Assembly (NCBI GenBank): GCA_028372485.1
Contig: JAOMYS010000021.1
Span: 1-12,455 of the forward strand
Direction of reading: 5' to 3'
From: Rickettsiaceae bacterium
Lineage (GTDB): Bacteria; Pseudomonadota; Alphaproteobacteria; Rickettsiales; Rickettsiaceae
Length of the DNA: 12,455 nucleotides
In this document: in pieces, positions 1 through 7,058 of the stretch
Layout of the letters: the number at the start of each line of letters is the position of its first letter
How positions within the stretch are numbered: position 1 is the stretch's first letter
Notes under the pieces: model-generated
Seen by the model: the letters and a program-made list of their open reading frames with translations, nothing else
Told to the model about the DNA's origin: nothing
Database searches by the model: none
Program-made: the position numbers and the translations under genes

Positions 1-72
1 TATCGGTAGAATCAACCTCTATGCTCTAGAGAGATCTCGTATAATTTTTGCATAGTAATATTTGAATTTACA

Positions 73-94
73 CCGATGACCTCGGGGATTTTTT
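73..94 (+). terminator. Weak terminator-like hairpin with T-run
   Basis: CCGA (73-76) pairs with TCGG (82-85) across a 5-base loop, and GGA plus six T follow (89-94). The stem is only 4 bp, so this is a marginal intrinsic terminator. If real, it would end whatever gene precedes the window. Confidence 0.25.
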
Positions 95-181
95 AAATCT
101 TTGTAGAGCCAGACAATACCGAGGGAACAGAGAATTATTTTTTACTCAAGAAATATAGTACCAAAATATGTTTTTTGTTCT

Positions 182-209
182 TTGACTCTAACAATTTTTT
201 TGATATCCT
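182..209 (+). promoter_or_regulatory. Candidate sigma-70 promoter for the porin
   Basis: TTGACT (182-187, 5 of 6 to consensus) is followed after 16 bases by TATCCT (204-209, 4 of 6). Transcription would start near 216, giving a 5' leader of about 135 bases before the porin ATG. In so AT-rich a region some matches arise by chance; this is the best -35 seen in the leader. Confidence 0.4.
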
Positions 210-350
210 TTAAGCGTGCATGGCGTTAATCGAAGCGGAAAGATGTTGTTTTTTTGTTTTAGAAATTCAACTTTTGGAAATTCTGTAGTGGACAGCATGT
301 ACATTTTCTGTATCATTTGCATAATTACTATTGCTTGACGGAGTATTTTT

Positions 351-1670
351 ATGAGTTCTTTAAAAAAAATCGTTGTTTTGGGTGTGTGTGGTCTTCTGTC
401 TTCTAGCGTGTCATATGCTGCTGAGATGAAATCTTCTGGGATACCAGTTACATCTAGTCTTAACATTACTTTATCTGCCTATGCTAATTTTGAAGCAGCG
501 CTTAGAAATCAGAATCATTTAACGTCTGATGAGAAGAGGCTTTCAAGTAACAGAGATTTTTTCGCATTTTCAAGCAAATCAGCATTGATAGCTGATATTT
601 CGAACAAGATGAATGATGTAACCTATGGTGGGAAAATAGCTTTAGTTCCTACTGCAAAAAAATCAGGTTCTCCTAGTTATAATGGTTCTCATATATATGT
701 GGAAAGTGATTTTGGAAAAGTAGAGATGGGGTCTCCAATGTCTCCTTCTTGTAGTATGATGGTAGACGGAAGTGAAGTTGCAGCTGGCTCTGGCACTTGG
801 GATGATTATGCAAAATTTGATACAAAGCATTTAATGGGTGATTCAAAAATTGAACCTTCATTTGCATCTTTTACGGAGTTTTTTCTAGACAGCAAGCTTA
901 CAACTAAATCTAGCAAGAGAGCATATAGTAGCGAACCAGCTAGAACTATTGTATATTACACGCCTAAAATTAATCTTTCTGACTCTTCGAAACTTCGTGT
1001 AGGTATATCTTATACTCCAGATTCCAGTAACACTGGTGCTGATAGTTCAAGCACACACTCTAGTGGTGTTGCGACAAAAGAAGTTGGATTGCCAGATGTA
1101 TATAGCTTTGAGATAGATAGCACAGTGAAGGACGCTGTATCTGGTGGCGTGACGGTGGAACAAAATATAACAGATGGTGTGGATGTTAAGCTTGCTTTAA
1201 CAGGTGAATATGGTAAATCTGCTGGTCAAGCAAAATTGTTAAAAGAAAAAGATGATAAAAATCCTTCTATATTGAAGCTTAGTGATTTACGTACTTTCAA
1301 TGTTGGTGGTGTGATGAATTTTGGTAATTACTCTTGTTCTGGCTCTTTTGGGTCACTTGGAAAGAGCTTAACTACTCCAGAATTTCATAAGACAGGTCGT
1401 AACACTTGGTACTATTCTGGATCACTTGCTTATAAGCAGGGTCCGTTTGCAGCTTCAGTGTCTTATTTTAAATCTGATCAATTTAAGAATACTGTGGATA
1501 CAATATCTATCGGCACTAATTACTTGCTTGCGCCTGGTTTTCAGCCATATGCTGAAATTTCTAGCTTTACTCTAAAAGGAAGGCCAGAATATTATAATGG
1601 CGACTCTCCTTCTTCTAAGAAGTCCACTCGTGGTACGGTTGCTTTAATTGGTGCTAAGCTAAAACTATAG
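351..1670 (+). CDS. Secreted outer-membrane porin (Gram-negative porin family)
   Basis: A 439-residue outer-membrane beta-barrel that should let small solutes diffuse across the outer membrane. The start is well supported: ACGGAG at 338-343 lies 7 bases before the ATG and is followed by a classic signal peptide (lysines at 5-6, hydrophobic core about 7-16, S-Y-A cleavage site, probably A23|A24). The mature protein has alternating strand patterns typical of alphaproteobacterial porins: an early SLNITLSAYANFEA strand, a VYYTPK...LRVGISYTPD strand pair near the middle, FNVGGVMNFGNYSCSGSFG, and the closing AASVSYF...ISIGTNYLLAPGFQPYAEIS and ALIGAKLKL strands. It ends in Leu rather than the aromatic residue often recognised by the BAM machinery. 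Stop is TAG. The two downstream genes are also envelope proteins on the same strand. Family assignment is firm; substrate is unknown. Confidence 0.85.
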   Translation: MSSLKKIVVLGVCGLLSSSVSYAAEMKSSGIPVTSSLNITLSAYANFEAALRNQNHLTSDEKRLSSNRDFFAFSSKSALIADISNKMNDVTYGGKIALVPTAKKSGSPSYNGSHIYVESDFGKVEMGSPMSPSCSMMVDGSEVAAGSGTWDDYAKFDTKHLMGDSKIEPSFASFTEFFLDSKLTTKSSKRAYSSEPARTIVYYTPKINLSDSSKLRVGISYTPDSSNTGADSSSTHSSGVATKEVGLPDVYSFEIDSTVKDAVSGGVTVEQNITDGVDVKLALTGEYGKSAGQAKLLKEKDDKNPSILKLSDLRTFNVGGVMNFGNYSCSGSFGSLGKSLTTPEFHKTGRNTWYYSGSLAYKQGPFAASVSYFKSDQFKNTVDTISIGTNYLLAPGFQPYAEISSFTLKGRPEYYNGDSPSSKKSTRGTVALIGAKLKL

Positions 1671-1674
1671 GTTT

Positions 1675-1695
1675 TGCTCAAAGAGAGCATATAAT
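1675..1695 (+). promoter_or_regulatory. Short hairpin and TATAAT between porin and DUF2155 gene
   Basis: TGCTC (1675-1679) and GAGCA (1685-1689) form a 5-bp stem with a 5-base loop just after the porin stop. It is immediately followed by TATAAT (1690-1695), which lies 8 bases before the ATG at 1704. No good -35 or Shine-Dalgarno sequence is visible. The hairpin could attenuate porin read-through, and the hexamer could start a nearly leaderless transcript. Both readings are weak. Confidence 0.25.
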
Positions 1696-1703
1696 TTCAT
1701 AAG

Positions 1704-2336
1704 ATGAATATGGGCTTGTTTAGAAGTTTTTTTCAAGGTGTAGTTTCTCTTGCTGCACCTTATTACGTGGCTGTACCAGCCATATTGCTATTTTTTTTAC
1801 TAACGCACTCGCGCTCATCTTGCTCAGCAAATGAAGAAGTCGTAGAGTCTAGTATCCAACCTGAGCATAAAAATTCTACAGAAGCTTCCGAAGAGATAGA
1901 TATTGACTCTTTGTTAGATGACCTTACTGCCGAACATATAGAAAAGAAAGACATTGCAAATAGCGCTATGGAAGCTACTCAGAACGCAGATGATACCCAA
2001 GCATCACTTGATACATCAATTACTGCTGACCAAGCTAATATGATTATCCTTAATAAAATTACTACAAAATCACAAAACGTGGTCTTTCATTTAGGAGAAA
2101 AGCAATTTTTTGGTAATCTTTCTATAGAGATTCACAAATGTGTTAGAAATACTGATCCATTCAATCCTAATGATTTTATGTTGCTTACAGTGTTGAACAA
2201 CAAAATTGATGATGACGGTGAATTAATTTTTCACGGTTGGGTAGTATCTTCTGCTCCAGCATTATCTAATCTAGAGCATCCGATCTATGAAATAATACCA
2301 AAACAGTGTATTGTTGATCAGGATTCAATAAAGTAA
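1704..2336 (+). CDS. DUF2155 domain-containing, membrane-anchored periplasmic protein
   Basis: A 210-residue protein with one N-terminal hydrophobic segment (about residues 16-34), a low-complexity acidic linker (about 37-115) and a C-terminal globular domain (about 116-205). The C-terminal domain matches the alphaproteobacterial DUF2155 family: LNKITTKSQN...F near its start, a Cys at 146 after a beta strand, the hallmark FHGWVVSSAPALSNLEHPIYE segment, and a second Cys at 202. The two cysteines could form a disulfide. No biochemical function is established for this family. The hydrophobic segment lacks a proper lipobox before the Cys in SSCS, so a signal anchor is likelier than a lipoprotein. 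It lies 33 bases after the porin and 9 bases before the ligase-family gene, suggesting one transcript. No clear Shine-Dalgarno precedes the ATG; the ATG at 1710 is an alternative start. Confidence 0.8.
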   Translation: MNMGLFRSFFQGVVSLAAPYYVAVPAILLFFLLTHSRSSCSANEEVVESSIQPEHKNSTEASEEIDIDSLLDDLTAEHIEKKDIANSAMEATQNADDTQASLDTSITADQANMIILNKITTKSQNVVFHLGEKQFFGNLSIEIHKCVRNTDPFNPNDFMLLTVLNNKIDDDGELIFHGWVVSSAPALSNLEHPIYEIIPKQCIVDQDSIK

Positions 2337-2345
2337 ATATAGTTT

Positions 2346-3545
2346 ATGTTATCTAATTTAATTTTTATCCTTCCTATCTTAGGTTTGATTGCAGGTCTTT
2401 CTCTTAGTGTGACAATCCCTATATTCATAATCGGAACTTTATATGCAATAAGGAATGATATGGAGATAGCGTATGGGGGATTTAAGATGGAATTTGCTTT
2501 GCTTCTATTGCTTGCAGTTAGTTGTTTATGGTCAATAAATATTTCAAGCAGTATCACTTCTGTAGCAAAGATTTTCTCTCTATCCTTTGTCTCGTACATA
2601 CTTATCACTAATGCAAGGCTAGTGTTAGATAAATTATCGATCAAATCTAATATTTTATTACTCTCAATAATATTTGCTTTAACAGTGTTTTATGTCGAAC
2701 TCATAGGAGGTGGAGCAATTAGCTCATGGTTCAGAGATGTAATACAAAGAAAGGAGAGTCGCGAATTTTATCTACATTATTTAGATAGGGGTTGTAGCTT
2801 GTTAGCTATGCTTGCGTGGCTAGTGATAGCGCAGCTATTAAAAGAAGATAAAAAAATAGAAGCTATATTACTATATATAGTGGTTTTTATTACCTTGTAT
2901 TTATCCGATAGCCTATCTGGATTTGTCGGATTTATTCTTGGTGGATTTGTATTCTTGCTTACTAGATATAGTTTCTTCAGCAATCCTAAATTTTTATCCT
3001 CTATTCTAATAGCTGGTGTGACTCTTTTCTTATGTCTTGCAGTTACGATGAAACCATATAAATTATCAGATGAGATGAATTTTCTCCCAATGTCTGCAAA
3101 GCATAGGCTGTTTATTTGGAATTTTACCGCTGATAAAGCATATGAAAAACCTCTGTTAGGATGGGGACATAATTCATCCAGAGATTTTGATATAAAAGAA
3201 TCTGATATGATAGATTATGCAAATCATGTGCTTAGCCCCCTTCCTGTACATCCTCACAATAATATTTTGCAAATTCTTCTTGAAAATGGATTTATCGGTT
3301 TCGTGATTTATATGGCGTTAATATGTAGGTATCTATTTTTATGGAATAACTTATTCTGTAATACGATCACAAATCAAAACCTTGCTATAAGATCATCCGG
3401 GTATGCATGTTTTGCTACATTCTTTATTATCTCTATGATCTCATTTAATATGTGGCAAAGTTGGTGGATCTGCAGCTATTTGTGGATAGCAATATTATTC
3501 TCTATGCAGGCAGCAGGCATAAAGCTTAAGCATGAAAGGGCCTAA
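2346..3545 (+). CDS. O-antigen ligase/polymerase family membrane protein (Wzy_C type)
   Basis: A 399-residue polytopic inner-membrane protein with roughly ten hydrophobic segments. It belongs to the O-antigen ligase/Wzy_C superfamily, whose members transfer or polymerise undecaprenyl-linked glycans on the periplasmic side. Diagnostic features are in the large periplasmic loop: SAKHRLFIW (Arg254), a PLLGWGHN segment, and HPHN at residues 302-305, followed by ILQILLENGFIGF in the next membrane helix. This is the same order as in WaaL-type enzymes. Whether it acts on LPS, capsule or another glycan cannot be read from sequence; many Rickettsiales retain such a gene in reduced genomes. It starts 9 bases after the DUF2155 stop without an evident ribosome binding site, so translational coupling is plausible. 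It ends 21 bases from the convergent 84-residue gene. Confidence 0.8.
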   Translation: MLSNLIFILPILGLIAGLSLSVTIPIFIIGTLYAIRNDMEIAYGGFKMEFALLLLLAVSCLWSINISSSITSVAKIFSLSFVSYILITNARLVLDKLSIKSNILLLSIIFALTVFYVELIGGGAISSWFRDVIQRKESREFYLHYLDRGCSLLAMLAWLVIAQLLKEDKKIEAILLYIVVFITLYLSDSLSGFVGFILGGFVFLLTRYSFFSNPKFLSSILIAGVTLFLCLAVTMKPYKLSDEMNFLPMSAKHRLFIWNFTADKAYEKPLLGWGHNSSRDFDIKESDMIDYANHVLSPLPVHPHNNILQILLENGFIGFVIYMALICRYLFLWNNLFCNTITNQNLAIRSSGYACFATFFIISMISFNMWQSWWICSYLWIAILFSMQAAGIKLKHERA

Positions 3546-3559
3546 CTCAAAACCACAAT

Positions 3560-3593
3560 ACAGATACTATGTATTAGTATACATAATATCTGT
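3560..3593. terminator. Long hairpin at the convergent gene junction
   Basis: ACAGATACTATGTAT (3560-3574) pairs with ATACATAATATCTGT (3579-3593), giving 14 of 15 base pairs (one C-A mismatch) around a 4-base TAGT loop. It lies between two convergent genes and covers the last nine codons, including the stop, of the minus-strand 84-residue gene. There is no T-run on either side, so it is not a textbook intrinsic terminator. It may act as a two-way pause or processing structure, or as a binding site for a dimeric protein. Confidence 0.5.
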
Positions 3594-3821
3594 GTATCCT
3601 AAGCTACGAGCTGTTACAAATGCTGAGTAATCGTCATATACGTCCACTACTATATTAGATATCTTTCTTGGAAATTCTGCTCGCAGTGTTTTGAACATAT
3701 GATCCACAACACGCATACCGTAATACCTAGTACTACCACGAGGGTTACGTAATGTAACAGTTCCACTCAAGCTAGATAAAAATTCTCTCGCACTATGTAA
3801 ATTTTCAATTTCATATAACAT
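3567..3821 (-). CDS. Small conserved-looking protein of unknown function
   Basis: An 84-residue protein I do not recognise. It is soluble, with no signal peptide or membrane segment. Its composition is balanced: a helical N-terminus (YEIENLHSAREFLSSL), a basic middle (RNPRGSTRYYGMRVVDHMF) and a beta/alpha-like C-terminus (NIVVDVYDDYSAFVTARSLGY) rich in acidic residues. A strong ribosome binding site supports it as a real gene: GGGGTGAT at 3834-3827, 5 bases before the ATG. It begins 22 bases after the UmuD-like gene on the same strand, so the two are probably cotranscribed. That is the position umuC usually takes, but this protein bears no resemblance to a polymerase. Its last codons form one arm of the 3560-3593 hairpin. 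The stop is TAG. Confidence 0.65.
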   Translation of the reverse strand: MLYEIENLHSAREFLSSLSGTVTLRNPRGSTRYYGMRVVDHMFKTLRAEFPRKISNIVVDVYDDYSAFVTARSLGYTDIMYTNT

Positions 3822-3826
3822 ATTTT

Positions 3827-3834
3827 ATCACCCC
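3827..3834 (-). promoter_or_regulatory. Ribosome binding site of the 84-residue gene
   Basis: GGGGTGAT on the minus strand, 5 bases before the ATG. It matches the GGTGAT part of the extended anti-Shine-Dalgarno complement and is the strongest evidence that the small gene is translated. Confidence 0.6.
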
Positions 3835-3843
3835 ATTAATTTA

Positions 3844-4359
3844 CTATAAATTCCTAAGTACATTTGTTACTACTCCCCAAATATGTACCTCTGAATTATT
3901 ACAAATAGCTATTGGTTCAAATTCTGGATTTTCTGGTAACAAATATGGATCTCCTTCAATGTGTCCTAAACGCTTTACGGTTAACATTCCATCAATCGCT
4001 GCAATGATAATTTTTCCATCCGCTGGTTCTATACTGCTATCTACAATCAAAGTATCGCCTTCATATATGCCAGCATTAATCATTGATAGACCACTAACCT
4101 TAACACAGAAAGTAGTTTCAGGATTTTTTATAACTAAGCTATTTAGATTAAGCATGTCATCAACGTGATCCTCTGCTTGGCTTGGATATCCAGCTGACAC
4201 CCTTGAACTAAATAGGGGAATCTTATAAGCATTATGCAATGAATAATCTATTACATCATCAACCAAATGTTCAGGCACTCTTATTGCCTTTGTAGAAGAG
4301 CCGTATTTACCTCCCCCTTTAGGCCTTCCTGCGCCCGATCTTTTTCCACCATGAGTCAT
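3844..4359 (-). CDS. UmuD-like autoproteolytic S24 (LexA/UmuD) protein with basic N-terminal extension
   Basis: A 171-residue S24-family protein closest to UmuD, the SOS protein that cleaves itself after RecA activation and then joins DNA polymerase V. Numbered from the ATG at 4359, it shows the A56-G57 cleavage site in RVSAGYPS, the catalytic Ser92 in SGLSM and the catalytic Lys129 in TVKRL. The spacings (35 from cleavage Gly to Ser, 37 from Ser to Lys) equal those of E. coli UmuD (G25, S60, K97). Unlike E. coli UmuD it has about 45 extra N-terminal residues with HGGKRSGAGRPKG (AT-hook-like) and a short TKAIRVPEHL segment that may be ribbon-helix-helix-like. It could therefore bind DNA and be a regulator. 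No umuC is present here. I prefer the ATG at 4359 because the HGGKR-GAGRP motif normally sits at the very N-terminus and GGTG precedes it; the ATG at 4371 adds four residues. Confidence 0.85.
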   Translation of the reverse strand: MTHGGKRSGAGRPKGGGKYGSSTKAIRVPEHLVDDVIDYSLHNAYKIPLFSSRVSAGYPSQAEDHVDDMLNLNSLVIKNPETTFCVKVSGLSMINAGIYEGDTLIVDSSIEPADGKIIIAAIDGMLTVKRLGHIEGDPYLLPENPEFEPIAICNNSEVHIWGVVTNVLRNL

Positions 4360-4389
4360 AAGCAACACCATATTCGATTTTGAAAAGCG

Positions 4390-4409
4390 TACACTTATTG
4401 TGTATCATA
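4390..4409 (-). promoter_or_regulatory. Operator-like dyad beside a candidate -10 for the UmuD-like gene
   Basis: TACAC-TTATT-GTGTA (4390-4404) is a perfect 5+5 dyad with a 5-base spacer, 19 bases upstream of the first possible ATG (4371) of the UmuD-like gene. On the minus strand TATGAT (4409-4404), one mismatch from TATAAT, abuts it, so the dyad would sit over the start of transcription. It is not the direct-repeat GTTC-N7-GTTC box of alphaproteobacterial LexA. It could bind the UmuD-like protein itself or another dimeric repressor. Confidence 0.4.
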
Positions 4410-4476
4410 GATTTGTAATCGGTACAAGATAAAATTTTTAATAGAGATTTCTTATTATGATTTCAATTATATCTTT

Positions 4477-5229
4477 TTAAAGATCAAAATATTTTACTAA
4501 ATCATCAGATGATAGTTTTTTGCGCTCAAGCCCAGACATATCACGTACAATCTCGCCGTGATACATCATGATAGTTCTGTCGCCGTGTTCTAACGCTTGT
4601 GTCATACTATGGGTTATCATTAAAGCTGTAAGCTTATGGCGTTTTACTATTTTATCAGTAAGCTGCATTATTTTTTTTGCAATTTTAGGGTCAAGAGCAG
4701 CTGTGTGTTCATCGAGTAATAATATCTTAGAACCAAGAAAAGTTGCCATCACAAGACTCAGTGCTTGCCTCTGACCACCAGAAAGGGAAGATACTTTGTC
4801 TGTTAATCGATCCTCCAATCCAATATCAATATCAGACAAAGTATCTTTAAATTTTTCTTTTAATTTAGAATTGGCATGTAAGGCAAAACCTCTCTTCCGA
4901 CCACGCTTTGCTGCTATACTCATACTCTCTTCAATAGTAAGATCAGCGAACGTGCCTATCGTAGGATCTTGAAAAACACGAGATACCATGCCAGATCTCC
5001 TTTCTGTAGGCATATACGTAACATTCATATCATCTATAAAAACACTGCCCTGATTTGGGGTAATGTTGCCAGATAATACATTCATTAACGTTGATTTACC
5101 TGCGCCATTGCCTCCTATTATTGTAATAAACTGTCCATCTGTTACTTTTAAATTAATTCCTTTTAATGCATGGTGCTCAAGCCCAGTATTTTGGTTAAAT
5201 GTAACATGCAGCTTCTTTAGCTCTATCAT
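4477..5229 (-). CDS. ABC transporter ATP-binding protein (COG1101 type)
   Basis: A 250-residue cytoplasmic ATPase that powers the adjacent importer. All nucleotide-binding elements are present in order: Walker A GGNGAGKST (39-47), Q-loop Gln87 (VFQDP), signature LSGGQ (149-153), Walker B ILLLDEH with catalytic Glu174, D-loop ALD (178-180) and H-loop His207. The LLLDEHTAALDPK sequence and the TFADLTIEESMSIAAKRG helical region are characteristic of the group that partners COG4120 permeases and COG2984 binding proteins, so its partners are the genes immediately upstream. Its ATG overlaps the permease TGA by 4 bases (5226-5229), indicating translational coupling. It is the last gene of the transporter operon; 105-117 bases separate it from the UmuD-like gene, without a clear terminator. 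Confidence 0.9.
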   Translation of the reverse strand: MIELKKLHVTFNQNTGLEHHALKGINLKVTDGQFITIIGGNGAGKSTLMNVLSGNITPNQGSVFIDDMNVTYMPTERRSGMVSRVFQDPTIGTFADLTIEESMSIAAKRGRKRGFALHANSKLKEKFKDTLSDIDIGLEDRLTDKVSSLSGGQRQALSLVMATFLGSKILLLDEHTAALDPKIAKKIMQLTDKIVKRHKLTALMITHSMTQALEHGDRTIMMYHGEIVRDMSGLERKKLSSDDLVKYFDL

Positions 5230-6086
5230 ACCACCCTTACCTCAGATTTTTTACGCAATCTTGTGGCAATCATTGTAAGCGCTACGAGCAGCGCTGTAAT
5301 TAAATTCAAATCAGATGCTTCAAGACCAATATCATGCGCATTAAGCGCAAATGCTATTGCTATGCGATATAATATAGAACCTACTGCACATGTTAGAAGT
5401 GAGGTCCATATAAATTTTGGATGAATCAATGCCTCACCAATAATTACTGATGCCAAACCCACTATTATTGTTCCCGTTCCCATTGAAATATCTGCAAAGC
5501 CTTGAGATTGTGCAAAGAGCGATCCTGCAAGCGCAACAATACCATTACTCATGCTAAGAGCAATTATCTTCATGCTGCCTACTTTGATACCATAGGTGCT
5601 ACTAACTTTTGGATTAATTCCTACAGCCCTGATTGCCAATCCAAATTCAGATACAAAAAATCTATGCAAGAATAGTACCGTGAAGAACGTTATGAGTAAA
5701 GTTACAACGATAATAGACCAATCACCAAATATAGTGGTAGAATCTATGATAGCTATGTTCGGTCTACCCATGATTCGTAAATTTATTGAGTAAAGAGCAG
5801 TCATTGTGAGTATACCTGCAAGAAGACCTAAAATGTTCCATCGCACGTTTAGATAGCCAGTAATAGCTCCAGCGCATCCTCCTGCTAATATTGACATGAC
5901 TGTAGAGGAATATGGATCATATCCAGCAAAAATCATTGAAGAGCTGACTGCTGCGCCTATAGTGAAGCTCCCATCTACTGTAAGATCTGGAAAATCTATC
6001 ACTTTGAAGGTAATATATACTCCTATTGCTACGAGAGAATAGATTAGTCCGATCTCTATTGCGCCAAGAAGTTGTAGTTGATTCAT
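5226..6086 (-). CDS. ABC transporter permease (COG4120 type)
   Basis: A 286-residue polytopic inner-membrane protein with about eight hydrophobic segments, forming the channel of the importer. Family-defining sequences are FPDLTVDGSFTIGAAV near the N-terminus (about residues 32-47) and the long RAVGINPKVSSTYGI...SMKIIALSMSNGIVALAGSLFAQSQGFADISMGTGTIIVGLASVIIGEAL stretch in the C-terminal half, which contains the loop expected to contact the ATPase. A basic RLRKK tail lies in the cytoplasm. It overlaps the substrate-binding gene by 4 bases at its start (ATGA at 6083-6086) and the ATPase by 4 bases at its end. GGGAGAAGAAGA just upstream gives it a good purine-rich ribosome binding site within the end of the preceding gene. 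It is intact and of normal length. Confidence 0.9.
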   Translation of the reverse strand: MNQLQLLGAIEIGLIYSLVAIGVYITFKVIDFPDLTVDGSFTIGAAVSSSMIFAGYDPYSSTVMSILAGGCAGAITGYLNVRWNILGLLAGILTMTALYSINLRIMGRPNIAIIDSTTIFGDWSIIVVTLLITFFTVLFLHRFFVSEFGLAIRAVGINPKVSSTYGIKVGSMKIIALSMSNGIVALAGSLFAQSQGFADISMGTGTIIVGLASVIIGEALIHPKFIWTSLLTCAVGSILYRIAIAFALNAHDIGLEASDLNLITALLVALTMIATRLRKKSEVRVV

Positions 6087-7051
6087 TCTTCTTCTCCCAT
6101 ATTAATCCTAGCAGCAATATCTTCTGGTATGGAAATACCTAGTTCTTCAACTATCGTATGATTTATTTTTAACTCGTTAGCATTATTTTTTTGAATTTTA
6201 TCTGTCAAAGATTTGCCTTCCAAAGTATCTGCTATCATATTTCCTAATTGCTTTCCACTATCAAAGTAGTTAGCTCCTAGTGCCATCATAACTCCTTTAT
6301 CTACAAAGGCTGGATCATTAGAAATTAATGGGATCTTATGTTCCTTGCTGATAGCTACTATACTATTTATAGAAGATGCTACTATATTATCTTGCGGCAA
6401 ATATACTATATCCACTTTACCTATCAATTGATTCATAGCATTTTTTACGTCATTTGAATTAGAGATTGATACTTTTTTCAACTGTATGTTATTTTTCTTA
6501 AGTACCTCCTCTAATCTATCCGTTGTTTTAACGGAATTAATCTCTCCTGCATTAGATATTACCCCCACCGTATGCAAATCTGGGAAAATTCTAATCGCAA
6601 GATCAACTAACTCTTGAACTGGGGGTCTATCAACTACACCCATTACATCTATGTGATCATCGCCAATTATATTGGCTGATTTTGGATCTGTAACTGCAAC
6701 GAAGGCCAATCTAGCATCACGTGACCTCATAGCTCTCATGGTCTTTAGACTGACTTGAGAAGATGGAGTAGAGATAGAGACCATAAAATCAGGTCTCAGA
6801 GATGCATGATGTTTTGCAATCTGAATACCATGACTGATGTTCCCCTGTGCATTATCTAACATCACTTCCGCTTTATTTGGTATAATCTCTCTATCAAGCA
6901 AAGCTTTCATCAAGCCAGAATATGCACTGTCTAATGATACATGACTCACAAACTGGTTAATAGTGATTATAGGACGTTTATCTGCAAAGCAAGTATGCGT
7001 AAAGCCCATAAGCAATAACAGTATTAATTTTGTAAAAATGTTTTTATTCAT
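6083..7051 (-). CDS. ABC transporter substrate-binding protein (COG2984, ABC_sub_bind), intact copy
   Basis: A 322-residue periplasmic binding protein that should deliver substrate to the adjacent permease. I chose the ATG at 7051 because it starts directly at a signal peptide (MNKNIF..., hydrophobic core, CFA|DKR cleavage after residue 23). An in-frame ATG at 7087 would run back into the preceding gene and put 12 non-signal residues in front. The mature protein has the two-lobed ABC_sub_bind pattern: ITINQFVSHVSLDSAYSGL, NAQGN, PDFMVSISTPSSQ, VAVTDPKSANI, the lobe crossing GVISNAGEINSVKT, IVYLPQDN, PLISNDPAFVDKGVMMALG and the GKQLGNMIADTL helix. Family members such as TrpX bind aromatic amino acids, but the substrate here cannot be inferred. 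It starts 7 bases after the split paralogue and overlaps the permease by 4 bases. Confidence 0.88.
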   Translation of the reverse strand: MNKNIFTKLILLLLMGFTHTCFADKRPIITINQFVSHVSLDSAYSGLMKALLDREIIPNKAEVMLDNAQGNISHGIQIAKHHASLRPDFMVSISTPSSQVSLKTMRAMRSRDARLAFVAVTDPKSANIIGDDHIDVMGVVDRPPVQELVDLAIRIFPDLHTVGVISNAGEINSVKTTDRLEEVLKKNNIQLKKVSISNSNDVKNAMNQLIGKVDIVYLPQDNIVASSINSIVAISKEHKIPLISNDPAFVDKGVMMALGANYFDSGKQLGNMIADTLEGKSLTDKIQKNNANELKINHTIVEELGISIPEDIAARINMGEEE

Positions 7052-7058
7052 GATTAAT

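Larger units (their letters stand above)
1..350. other. Non-coding leader region upstream of the porin
   Basis: No convincing gene lies in these 350 bases. All six frames are broken by frequent stops; one plus-strand frame is open from base 2 to a TAG at 53-55 and could be the tail of an upstream gene, but 17 codons are too few to judge. The region holds a weak hairpin plus T-run near 73-94, a TATAAT hexamer at 40-45 without a matching -35, a plausible sigma-70 promoter at 182-209, and the porin ribosome binding site. CCTCGG at 80-85 is complementary to CCGAGG at 119-124, so a structured transcript is possible. No tRNA-like or recognisable riboswitch pattern was seen. Confidence 0.6.

Noticed and set aside
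2..55. C-terminal tail of an upstream gene in the second frame
   Set aside because: Only 17 codons before TAG, no recognisable family ending; it cannot be told from chance.
188..466. Minus-strand 92-codon open frame across the porin leader and start
   Set aside because: It overlaps the porin signal peptide on the opposite strand, has no ribosome binding site, and its translation resembles no protein family.
4390..4404. Alphaproteobacterial LexA SOS box ahead of the UmuD-like gene
   Set aside because: The LexA box there is the direct repeat GTTC-N7-GTTC; this site is an inverted repeat TACAC-N5-GTGTA.
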